From: an uncultured Desulfobacca sp. | Lineage (GTDB): Bacteria > Desulfobacterota > Desulfobaccia > Desulfobaccales > Desulfobaccaceae | Direction: 5' to 3' | NCBI GenBank assembly: GCA_937958145.1 | Contig: CALGOE010000269.1 | Span: forward strand, 1 to 11,369 | DNA: 11,369 bases | Part shown: one piece after another, positions 1 through 6,049 of the stretch | How the letters are laid out: every line of letters starts with the position of its first letter | How positions within the stretch are numbered: the first letter of the stretch is position 1 | Position numbers and translations under genes: made by a program | The notes under the pieces: model-generated | What the model saw: only the letters and a program-made list of their open reading frames with translations | What the model was told of the DNA's origin: nothing | Database searches by the model: none

Positions 1-21
1 TTTCCATAAGGATCGTTGCAT
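1..21 (-). CDS. 5' end of an unidentified gene running off the left edge
   Basis: The minus strand reads AAGGAG, six bases, then ATG and six further codons (MQRSLWK) before the window ends. The Shine-Dalgarno match and its spacing are close to ideal, which is the only reason for calling a gene from seven codons. The ATG lies about 97 bases downstream of the 3' end of the tRNA-Arg on the same strand. No domain can be judged and I do not recognise the product. It could be a chance match. Confidence 0.45.
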
Positions 22-117
22 GATGTTCTCCTTTTCGGTTAGGCTTCGTTTTTCGGAATGGAAAGTCAGCGATCGGAGGAACCATTCGGGTTCGTTCGTT
101 CTTTCCCCCAAAAGCCC

Positions 118-194
<77 letters not shown>

Positions 195-259
195 AAGGGT
201 TTCTTGGGAGAGGCAAGAACGGCGCCGCGGAAAGCGGACCGATTTTGTCAACGATTCAT

Positions 260-290
260 TCTATACAAAATATCCCTGCCGTGGCGACAA
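260..290 (-). promoter_or_regulatory. weak candidate promoter for tRNA-Arg
   Basis: On the minus strand TTGTCG (285-290) and TATAGA (260-265) are separated by 19 bases. This could serve the tRNA, whose mature 5' end is about 60 bases further on. The spacer is longer than optimal and the -35 is imperfect. A perfect TTGACA lies slightly downstream (246-251) but has only GC-rich sequence at the expected -10 distance. I rate this as suggestive only. Confidence 0.3.
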
Positions 291-406
291 TTTTTTTCGG
301 GCCGTTTGACTGCGGCAGCGTCAACTGGCATAAAGACGGAGATAGATGAGGAAAAAGCGCGTTTCTGGAAGAATAGCTGTTCCACGAGGTTTTTACTGTC
401 CAACCT

Positions 407-940
407 CTATGTACGCAATCCCTCCAGTTCTTTGGCGTAGATCTCGTACGCGGGCTGGCCGAAGAGGACGAAGCGCACCAATGTGATCTCCGGATGTTCC
501 TCTAGATACTCCTTCACGGTCTTGAGGGCGATGTGGGCGGCCTCGGCCATGGGGTAGCCATAGACGCCGGTGGAGATGGATGGAAAGGCCAGGCTTTTGA
601 TGCCCCGGGTGGAAGCCAATTTCAGACTTTCCCGATAACAGGAGGCCAGCAGTTCGGGTTCGCCGCTGGCGCCGCCCCGGTAGATGGGGCCGACGGTATG
701 GATGACATACTTGGCCTTGAGGTTGCCGCCGGTGGTGATCACGGCCTGGCCGGTGGGACAGTAGCCGATCTGGCGGGCCTCGGCCTGGATGGCCGGACCG
801 CCGGCCCGGTTGATGGCACCATCGACGCCGCCACCGACCCGCAGCTGCTCGTTGGCAGCGTTGACGATGGCTTCGGTGTCCTGTTGCGTGATATCGCCTT
901 CGATGATTTCCAGGATCGAGGCATTGATCTGCAGCCGCAT
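407..940 (-). CDS. Macro-domain protein (probable O-acetyl-ADP-ribose deacetylase type)
   Basis: The product is 177 residues, almost exactly one macro domain, so it is a stand-alone enzyme without fusion partners. Visible family motifs are GDIT (15-18), NAAN (27-30), the glycine-rich GGGVDGAI (36-43), CPTG (61-64), HTVGP (81-85) and FPSISTGVYGYP (119-130). These form the ADP-ribose pocket in the MacroD/YmdB class. That class binds ADP-ribose and commonly hydrolyses O-acetyl-ADP-ribose or removes mono-ADP-ribose; the substrate here is inferred. I start at the ATG at 938-940 because GGGAGG sits just before it. An in-frame ATG seven codons upstream (959-961) has no ribosome binding site and would add MGPRGGN. 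The gene is divergent from cooC, with no functional link evident. Confidence 0.93.
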   Translation of the reverse strand: MRLQINASILEIIEGDITQQDTEAIVNAANEQLRVGGGVDGAINRAGGPAIQAEARQIGYCPTGQAVITTGGNLKAKYVIHTVGPIYRGGASGEPELLASCYRESLKLASTRGIKSLAFPSISTGVYGYPMAEAAHIALKTVKEYLEEHPEITLVRFVLFGQPAYEIYAKELEGLRT

Positions 941-944
941 ATTT

Positions 945-950
945 CCTCCC
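945..950 (-). promoter_or_regulatory. Ribosome binding site fixing the macro-domain start
   Basis: GGGAGG on the minus strand ends four bases before the ATG at 938-940. It lies between two in-frame ATGs, so it can serve only the downstream one. It therefore argues for the shorter protein. Confidence 0.7.
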
Positions 951-1003
951 CTGGGGCCCATGGCAGAGCCCAGAAATAAGCCTGTCAGTCCGGTCTGTTC
1001 CCT

Positions 1004-1024
1004 TTGACCCTTGACCCTTGACCT
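1004..1024. repeat. Three tandem copies of a 7-bp unit, TTGACCC
   Basis: TTGACCC occurs at 1004-1010 and 1011-1017, and TTGACCT at 1018-1024. Each copy resembles a sigma-70 -35 hexamer. The array sits in the divergent intergenic region between the macro-domain gene and cooC. It could be a direct-repeat regulator site or simply a slippage-derived repeat. Confidence 0.85.
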
Positions 1025-1039
1025 TTTACTCTTTATATT
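1011..1039 (+). promoter_or_regulatory. Candidate sigma-70 promoter for cooC
   Basis: TTGACC (1011-1016), a 17-base spacer and TATATT (1034-1039) give 5/6 matches in each hexamer at optimal spacing. Transcription would start near 1046, leaving a short leader of about 45 bases before the cooC start. The -35 is the middle copy of the TTGACCC triplet repeat, so flanking copies could offer alternative polymerase or regulator contacts. Confidence 0.6.
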
Positions 1040-1078
1040 TTAGCAAACTTAAGCACACTGCACGAGAAAAAGATATCT

Positions 1079-1084
1079 GGAGGT
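1079..1084 (+). promoter_or_regulatory. Ribosome binding site supporting a TTG start for cooC
   Basis: GGAGGT ends seven bases before TTG at 1092. No ATG or GTG is better placed, and the protein must begin here to keep the first beta strand ahead of the P-loop. Confidence 0.75.
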
Positions 1085-1091
1085 ATCAACC

Positions 1092-1841
1092 TTGTCTTAT
1101 CTTATTGCCATGGCCGGGAAGGGCGGTACCGGCAAGACGACGCTGGCCGGCCTGGCCGTCCGTTATCTGATTGAACACGGCAAGAAGCCGGTCCTGGCCG
1201 TTGACGCCGACGCCAACAGCAACCTCAATGAAGTCCTGGGTGTCTCCGTGGAGATGACCGTAGGCCAGGCCCGGGAAGAGGTGAAAGCCGGCGGCGGCCG
1301 GGTGGACATGACCAAAGATCAGTTGGTGGAATTTCGCATCAATCAATGCCTGGTGGAGGCTGAGGGTTTTGATCTGATCTGCATGGGCCAACCCGAAGGT
1401 GCCGGTTGCTACTGTGCCGCCAATAACCTGATCAGCCATTACATGGAAGTCTTATCCAAAAATTACCCGTATATCGTTATGGATAATGAGGCCGGCATGG
1501 AGCACTTGAGCCGGCTCACCACCAAAGACGTGGATCTGCTGCTCATCGTCAGCGACCCCTCTTTTCGGGGCATCCAGGCGGCCCGGCGGGTCCATGAAGT
1601 GGCCAAGAGCTTGAAAATCGTCGTGGGTGAAGCCGCCCTCATCGTTAACCGGGTGACCAACGGCATCCCGCCCCGGAGCCAGGAGGAAATTCACAATTGG
1701 GGGCTGCCCCTGGTGGGAGTTATTCCGGAAGATCCCTTGATCGCCGAATACGACGGCTTGGGCAAACCCACGATCACCCTGCCGGCTGATGCCGTGGCGG
1801 TCCGAACGGTGAACGAGATTTTCGCGAAATTGATCAAATAG
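1092..1841 (+). CDS. cooC: CooC-type carbon monoxide dehydrogenase maturation ATPase
   Basis: This is a 249-residue P-loop ATPase of the MinD/NifH/CooC class. The deviant Walker A GKGGTGKTT is at 9-17 with the signature lysine K10. DADAN (38-42) forms the switch I region and DNEAGMEHLSR (131-141) the Walker B/switch II region. The CooC hallmark C106-Y-C108, within GAGCYCAANN, is present; in characterised CooC proteins the CxC pair binds metal between two subunits of a dimer. CooC uses ATP to help nickel enter the active-site cluster of CO dehydrogenase. Length is typical. The TTG start is supported by GGAGGT seven bases upstream. No CODH/ACS structural gene lies in the window, so the client enzyme is encoded elsewhere or beyond the edges; some CooC-like proteins serve other metalloenzymes. 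The next gene follows after 78 bases in the same direction. Confidence 0.9.
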   Translation: MSYLIAMAGKGGTGKTTLAGLAVRYLIEHGKKPVLAVDADANSNLNEVLGVSVEMTVGQAREEVKAGGGRVDMTKDQLVEFRINQCLVEAEGFDLICMGQPEGAGCYCAANNLISHYMEVLSKNYPYIVMDNEAGMEHLSRLTTKDVDLLLIVSDPSFRGIQAARRVHEVAKSLKIVVGEAALIVNRVTNGIPPRSQEEIHNWGLPLVGVIPEDPLIAEYDGLGKPTITLPADAVAVRTVNEIFAKLIK

Positions 1842-1919
1842 GACTCAAAGCAAGAGGTTTTTTCCTGTTCTCTTTTCCCTCTTTCCTCTTAGTGCCCAAC
1901 CCGGGAACGGAACAATCCT

Positions 1920-2459
1920 ATGGATGCGGTGGTTATCTTAGGGGCGCGTATCGGCCAAGACGGCTACCCGGGGCGGGTGGCCCGCTTCCGCCTGCACTAT
2001 GCCCTGCCCCTGGTGATCGAGGCCTACCCCGAAAGTTATGTGGTCATCACCGGCGGTCGACAGCCGGGATTGCCGGTGAGCGAGGCCAGGGCCATGGGCG
2101 CCTGGGCTGTCCGGGAAGCTGCGGCCCAGTGGGGCGAGGCCGCGGCCAGGAATCTGGCCGACCGGCTCCTGCCGGAGGAACAGAGCCGCAATACCGCCGA
2201 ATCGGCCCACTATACCGCCCTGCTGTTGGCGCGGCATGGCTTAAAACGCGTTGGCGTCGTCACCGACACCCTGCACATGCCCCGGGTCCGTTATCTCTTT
2301 GCCCAAACTTTTGGCCCCCGGCAGTTGGAATTCCAGCCCTTACCGGCCCCCGGTCTGCTCCAGGATTATTGGCGCCGGCGCCGCCTTCTGCGCCTGAGCA
2401 AATTTCTCCTCCGGGAGGCCGGTGCGTGGGCCAAAGTTTGGGTGAGGCCCCGCCGGTGA
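1920..2459 (+). CDS. DUF218 / YdcF-SanA-ElyC-like protein
   Basis: The 179-residue product is essentially one DUF218 domain. It opens directly with the first strand, VVILGAR (4-10), then has VVITGGR (41-47), SEA (54-56), an EEQSRNTAE stretch (86-94) and VVTDTLHMPRV (113-123). These match the conserved acidic, SRNT and HxxR positions of the family. Many relatives have an N-terminal membrane anchor (SanA, ElyC) and affect the cell envelope. This one has no signal or membrane segment, so it resembles soluble YdcF, whose substrate is not settled. No strong Shine-Dalgarno is seen before the ATG at 1920; GGAACGGAA upstream is weak. It lies 78 bases after cooC in the same direction and may share its transcript. 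A catalytic role cannot be assigned from sequence. Confidence 0.85.
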   Translation: MDAVVILGARIGQDGYPGRVARFRLHYALPLVIEAYPESYVVITGGRQPGLPVSEARAMGAWAVREAAAQWGEAAARNLADRLLPEEQSRNTAESAHYTALLLARHGLKRVGVVTDTLHMPRVRYLFAQTFGPRQLEFQPLPAPGLLQDYWRRRRLLRLSKFLLREAGAWAKVWVRPRR

Positions 2460-2545
2460 GCCCCTGTCCCTGCCTGACATTCCTCCATTACCGGTCTTTG
2501 GCCAAGTAAAATCGGTCAAGTCGGCTTCAGGGCCGGACAATTTGC

Positions 2546-2574
2546 TTTTCAGATTTTTTCCGACTGATTATAAT
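2546..2574 (+). promoter_or_regulatory. Candidate sigma-70 promoter for the kinase-regulator pair
   Basis: A perfect TATAAT (2569-2574) lies 17 bases after TTTTCA (2546-2551), a 4/6 match to the -35 consensus. Transcription would begin near 2581, about 50 bases before the kinase start. The -10 box lies inside a perfect palindrome described separately. Confidence 0.6.
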
Positions 2575-2577
2575 CAG
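2564..2577. promoter_or_regulatory. Perfect 14-bp palindrome over the -10 box, possible operator
   Basis: CTGATTATAATCAG equals its own reverse complement and contains the TATAAT of the candidate promoter. A dimeric regulator bound here would cover the -10 element and repress. The palindrome has no loop, so it is better read as a DNA-level site than as an RNA hairpin. The identity of any binding protein is unknown. Confidence 0.5.
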
Positions 2578-2623
2578 ATAAAAAGAGGCGCGGCGCCGGG
2601 ATGGGGTCTGCTGCGTCACCGCT

Positions 2624-2629
2624 AGGAGA
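2624..2629 (+). promoter_or_regulatory. Ribosome binding site favouring a TTG start for the first kinase
   Basis: AGGAGA precedes TTG at 2633 by three bases (four from the AGGAG core). The alternative ATG at 2651 has no comparable site at a usual distance. The spacing to TTG is short, so the choice is tentative. Confidence 0.45.
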
Positions 2630-2632
2630 AGA

Positions 2633-3868
2633 TTGAGAGACACCCCCGCCATGCCAGGTTTGGAGTTAACCTTTCGGGAGATTCTGCGACGTTTGCATGC
2701 CAGTAAACGGGCCGAGGAGATCGCTGCTCTCCTGGTGGAACACCTGGCTCAGGCCCTGGAGGCCGCCGGGGCGGTGTTGCAGCTTTTCCACTCCCAAGGA
2801 AACGCCCCTTTCTTGACCGAGACCTGGGGCTGGGGGGAAAAATTCCAGGAGATATTGGCCCCGGCATCGGACCAAGCCTCCCTCCGGCCTGAACATCAAC
2901 AGGTGGTCGTCATCCAGCAGCCGGCCTTGGCATCGCTTTTTCCTAACAGCGGGGACGAGTGGCAAGCTGTGGCGACCCTGGTCTGGCTTCCCTTGGGCGG
3001 ACAGGAAGAGTGGTGGGGCTTCCTCGGTCTCCTGTTTGACCGCCGCCAGGATTTCCCCCCGTCTGTCATGGATTATCTCGAGGATCTCAGCCAACAGGGT
3101 ACCTGTGCCCTGTCCAAAATCTGGCTTATCCATAAGCAAAAACAAGAGTTCGATCGGTTGGCGCAGGAGACCGAACGGCTGACGGCCCTGGGACGGCTGG
3201 CCGCCGGCGTCGCCCATGAACTGAACAACCCTCTGGCCAGTATCTTACTCTTCAGCAGCAACCTCCTGAAAAAAGTACCGGCCCATGGACCGCTGCACGA
3301 GGGTCTGAGTGTTATTATCCAGGAGACCAAACGCTGCAAGGCCCTGATCCAGGAACTACTGGAACTGGCCCGCAGCAAGGAGCCGAAAAGGATCGTTGCC
3401 AACCTCAATGCCATCCTTAATAAAGTCCTGCAATTACTGGAAAACGAGTTTCGCCGCCGCAACGTCCGCCTGCGCCCGGAGTTGGACCCCCATCTGCCTG
3501 ATCTTTTCGTTGATATCGGCCAACTCCAGCAGGTTTTTGTCCACCTGCTCCTCAATGCCCTGGAAGCGGTCTCGGCCAAAGGTGAAGTGGCCCTCAGCAG
3601 CCACTGGGATCAGGTGCAACAGGCAGCCGTCGTTACGGTGGCGGATGACGGCGGCGGCATTCCGCCCGAACATCTGGATCGCCTCTTTGAACCCTTTTTT
3701 TCCACCAAACCCCGCAGCACCGGCCTGGGGTTAACCGTCAGCCGGGGCTTTATCCAGGATCATGGGGGAGATATTCAGATTGAGAGCGAGCCAGGTCGGG
3801 GCACCCGCGTTACCGTCACCATACCTGCTGCTGCCGGGCCGACTCTGGCGCCGAGGTCGGGCTTCTAA
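2633..3868 (+). CDS. Soluble sensor histidine kinase with N-terminal GAF-like domain
   Basis: This 411-residue kinase has a GAF-like sensor region (about 12-165), a short coiled linker (about 166-187), a HisKA dimerisation domain and a HATPase_c domain. The H-box AAGVAHELNNPLASI places the phospho-accepting histidine at H195. N308 marks the N-box, D338-D-G-G-G-I343 the G1 box, FEPFFSTK (352-359) the F-box and STGLGL (362-367) the G2 box, so all catalytic elements are intact. No membrane segment is seen, so the signal should be cytoplasmic; the ligand of the GAF-like region is unknown. The start is TTG at 2633 with AGGAGA before it; ATG at 2651 is an alternative removing six residues. The stop codon overlaps the next start (TAATG), indicating translational coupling to the regulator, its evident phosphorylation partner. 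Confidence 0.92.
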   Translation: MRDTPAMPGLELTFREILRRLHASKRAEEIAALLVEHLAQALEAAGAVLQLFHSQGNAPFLTETWGWGEKFQEILAPASDQASLRPEHQQVVVIQQPALASLFPNSGDEWQAVATLVWLPLGGQEEWWGFLGLLFDRRQDFPPSVMDYLEDLSQQGTCALSKIWLIHKQKQEFDRLAQETERLTALGRLAAGVAHELNNPLASILLFSSNLLKKVPAHGPLHEGLSVIIQETKRCKALIQELLELARSKEPKRIVANLNAILNKVLQLLENEFRRRNVRLRPELDPHLPDLFVDIGQLQQVFVHLLLNALEAVSAKGEVALSSHWDQVQQAAVVTVADDGGGIPPEHLDRLFEPFFSTKPRSTGLGLTVSRGFIQDHGGDIQIESEPGRGTRVTVTIPAAAGPTLAPRSGF

Positions 3869-5271
3869 TGCCAGTGGGACAGATTCTCATTATTGACGAT
3901 GAACCGGTCATCGGTCTGGTCTGCCGCCTGGTCCTGGAGGAACAGGACTACCAGGTGGAGGTCTGCCAGACGGGGCGCGCCGGATTAGAAAAGTTGCGCA
4001 CCGGGGACTACGACGTGGCCCTGTTGGATTTCAAACTGCCCGACGTGGAGGGCATGGAGATCCTCCGGATTATACAGCACGAACGCCTCAGCCCCTATGC
4101 CATTATTATGACCGCCTTTTCCACGGTGGAAAATGCCGTGGCGGCCATGAAAGCCGGGGCGTTCGATTATCTGGCCAAACCCTTCACCGACGACGAACTG
4201 CTCATCACCGTGGCCAAAGCAGTGGAAAAAAAGCGCCTGGTCGAGGAAAACCAGGCCCTGCGCCAACAACTGGTGGAAACCTACGGTTTTTCCAATATCA
4301 TCGGCGAAAATGCGGCCATGCAGAAGATTTTTATGGAGATCAGCAAGGTCGCACCCACCGATACCACCGTCCTGATCTGCGGCGAGCCCGGCACCGGCAA
4401 AGAATTGTTTGCCCGGGCCATCCACACCTACAGCCGCCGGGCGGGCCATCAATTCGTGCCCATTGATTGCAGCACCCTCTCCCCTACCCTCTTGGAAAGT
4501 GAACTCTTCGGCCACGTCAAGGGGGCGTTCACCGGGGCCAGCCGGGATAAGCCCGGCATCTTCGAGGTGGCCCACCGGGGGACCCTTTTTTTGGACGAGG
4601 TTGCCAACCTCAGTCTGGAAATCCAGGGAAAACTGCTGCGGGTGCTGGAAACCCACGATTATAAACCGGTGGGGGCCAGCCAGGTGAAGAAGACCGATGC
4701 CCGGGTGCTGGCGGCCACCAGCCGGGATCTGAGAGTCATGGTGCAGGAGGGCGCCTTCCGGGACGATTTATACTACCGGCTCAATGTCTTTCCCATCTAC
4801 CTGCCGCCGCTGCGGGCCCGCCAGGACGACATTCCCCGGCTGGCCTATCATTTCCTCCGGCATTTCAGCCGCAAAATCGGCAAACCGTTGGAAGGCTTCA
4901 CGCCCGCCGCCCTGGAAATGCTCGCTGGCCATTCCTGGCCGGGCAACGTCCGCCAATTGAAAAACCTGGTGGAACGCCTGGTCATCATGGTGGACCATCC
5001 CGTCCTGGATACCATTGATCTGCTGGAACATCTGGACCGCAAAGGCTGGCGCCACGACACCATCCCCCAGACCCTGCAGGAACTTAAGGAAGCCAAAAAA
5101 AGGCTGTTGACAGAAACCTACGGCCAACTGGAAAAAGCCTTCCTGGTGAAAGCCCTGAGTGCGGCCGACCAGAATATCACCCTGGCGGCCCGCCGGGTCG
5201 GCATGCAGCGGTCCAATTTCTCTACCCTTCTCAAAAAACACCGCCTTACGCCGGAACGCCGGGAATCCTGA
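3868..5271 (+). CDS. NtrC-family sigma-54-dependent response regulator
   Basis: The 467-residue protein has the full NtrC architecture. The receiver domain (about 5-118) has acidic pocket D10-D11, phospho-acceptor D54, T82 and K104. The AAA+ domain (about 142-370) has Walker A GEPGTGKE (172-179), the sigma-54 contact loop GAFTGA (219-224), Walker B LFLDE (240-244) and FRDDLYYRLNVFP (297-309). A C-terminal Fis-type helix-turn-helix lies at about 425-460. Phosphorylation by the upstream kinase should promote oligomer assembly and ATP-driven opening of sigma-54 promoters. Its ATG overlaps the kinase stop by one base. No convincing -24/-12 element is seen in the window, so targets lie elsewhere. 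It converges with the acetyltransferase gene, with only 42 bases between stops. Confidence 0.96.
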   Translation: MPVGQILIIDDEPVIGLVCRLVLEEQDYQVEVCQTGRAGLEKLRTGDYDVALLDFKLPDVEGMEILRIIQHERLSPYAIIMTAFSTVENAVAAMKAGAFDYLAKPFTDDELLITVAKAVEKKRLVEENQALRQQLVETYGFSNIIGENAAMQKIFMEISKVAPTDTTVLICGEPGTGKELFARAIHTYSRRAGHQFVPIDCSTLSPTLLESELFGHVKGAFTGASRDKPGIFEVAHRGTLFLDEVANLSLEIQGKLLRVLETHDYKPVGASQVKKTDARVLAATSRDLRVMVQEGAFRDDLYYRLNVFPIYLPPLRARQDDIPRLAYHFLRHFSRKIGKPLEGFTPAALEMLAGHSWPGNVRQLKNLVERLVIMVDHPVLDTIDLLEHLDRKGWRHDTIPQTLQELKEAKKRLLTETYGQLEKAFLVKALSAADQNITLAARRVGMQRSNFSTLLKKHRLTPERRES

Positions 5272-5313
5272 GCCCAGTGGCTGCGGTGGGTTCAGCCGGG
5301 CCGGTCCGACGTC

Positions 5314-5769
5314 TCAGGCAAACCGCAGCTGCATAAGATAGAAGGCCTCGTTTTCGTAATCAGCGTCCTCATGGACGATCTTCAGGGTCTTAAATCCGAA
5401 TTTTTCATAGAGTCTCTTGGCATCAATCTTGGGAATCTCCACATCCAGCTCGACGGTGCGAATCTTCCGGTCACGGAGGATGGCCAGGGCCTGGGCCATC
5501 AGACGGGAGGCAATCCCTTGCCCTTGCGCCTGCGGGTGGACCGCGACGCGCATGATCACCGCCCTTCTGGCCACCTCACAGGAGCAGACAATAATAAACC
5601 CCAGGATTTTGCCGTCTTCTTCGTAGACCAGAAAAAGGTCCTGAAAAGCCGGCCGAAACTGGTTTTCATTCCATTGCCGGGAAAAACAGAGGCGCTCGAC
5701 CTCCATAACTTGCGGCAGATCAGGAGGTTGCGCGGCCCTGATGACTCCTTGGGTGCCAGTCGGCTGCAT
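5314..5769 (-). CDS. GNAT-family N-acetyltransferase, RimI-like
   Basis: This 151-residue product is a single GNAT domain. It has the acetyl-CoA pyrophosphate-binding motif A, RVAVHPQAQGQGIASRLM (74-91), with the Q-x-x-G-x-G/A core. Motif B follows with ELDVEIP (107-113) and AKRLYEKFGFK (117-127). The LYEKFGF ending is typical of RimI-like enzymes that acetylate protein N-termini, but GNAT substrates are not predictable at this level. The ATG at 5767-5769 is preceded on the minus strand by AGGGGG six bases away. A TAAAAT (5811-5816) could be a -10, but no good -35 accompanies it. It is followed by 280 bases before mrp on the same strand, with a likely terminator between, so it appears to be its own unit. 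Confidence 0.92.
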   Translation of the reverse strand: MQPTGTQGVIRAAQPPDLPQVMEVERLCFSRQWNENQFRPAFQDLFLVYEEDGKILGFIIVCSCEVARRAVIMRVAVHPQAQGQGIASRLMAQALAILRDRKIRTVELDVEIPKIDAKRLYEKFGFKTLKIVHEDADYENEAFYLMQLRFA

Positions 5770-5934
5770 AGTTTGCCCCCTCTATTCACAACCATAAAAG
5801 TTTCCATCCTATTTTACTAAAATAATTGCCCTGACCATAGCTTTTTCCGCGGGCAGTGGCCGGCGGGCGCTTCTGACCTCGAAAAAAAGTGCAAAGATAG
5901 GGAGGTTTTAAGAGTAAGCTGCGGATTTTGGCGC

Positions 5935-5948
5935 AAAAACCGGTTTTT
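5935..5948. repeat. Perfect 14-bp palindrome AAAAACCGGTTTTT
   Basis: The sequence equals its own reverse complement and lies in the 280-base gap between mrp and the acetyltransferase gene, upstream of the latter. With no loop, it is unlikely to act as an RNA hairpin. It could be a protein-binding site affecting the acetyltransferase gene, though it is about 120 bases from its weak -10 candidate. Confidence 0.5.
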
Positions 5949-5989
5949 CTGTATTCGCCCCCCAAAAAATCGAGGGCAGATGGGGGGGC

Positions 5990-6020
5990 AAAAAGGGGCC
6001 AAGGTTGGGTCCCTGACCCC
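5990..6020 (-). terminator. Probable rho-independent terminator after mrp
   Basis: Read on the minus strand, GGGGTCA pairs with TGGCCCC (one G-U pair). The stem can extend by GG/CC across a one-base bulge, and a TTTTT run follows immediately. It begins 29 bases after the mrp stop codon, which is the expected place. The stem is imperfect, so efficiency is uncertain. Confidence 0.6.
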
Positions 6021-6049
6021 TCACTATGCTTCGTCTTGTTGCCCCGCTG

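Noticed and set aside
246..251. Perfect TTGACA on the minus strand upstream of tRNA-Arg
   Set aside because: At the expected distance the sequence is GCGGCG, so no -10 accompanies it.
1892..2509. 205-codon plus-strand frame overlapping the DUF218 gene
   Set aside because: It is proline/glycine/arginine-rich, has no recognisable domain, and overlaps a frame with clear DUF218 motifs.
2530..2547. Possible sigma-54 -24/-12 element (GGGCCGGACAATTTGC) upstream of the first kinase
   Set aside because: The GG and GC are separated by 11 or 12 bases, not the required 10, and the -24 hexamer is poor; the overlapping sigma-70-like promoter is stronger.
3985..4656. 223-codon minus-strand frame antisense to the first response regulator
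   Set aside because: It lies opposite a fully conserved NtrC-family gene; long antisense frames are expected in GC-rich codon usage and this one has no domain.
5272..5313. Gap between convergent regulator and acetyltransferase genes considered as a bidirectional terminator
   Set aside because: The sequence is GC-rich, but I see no stable stem followed by a T-run in either direction.
5957..5989. Inverted repeat GCCCCCC ... GGGGGGC considered as a terminator
   Set aside because: The loop is 19 bases and no T-run follows on either strand; the hairpin at 5995-6020 with its T-run is a better terminator for mrp.
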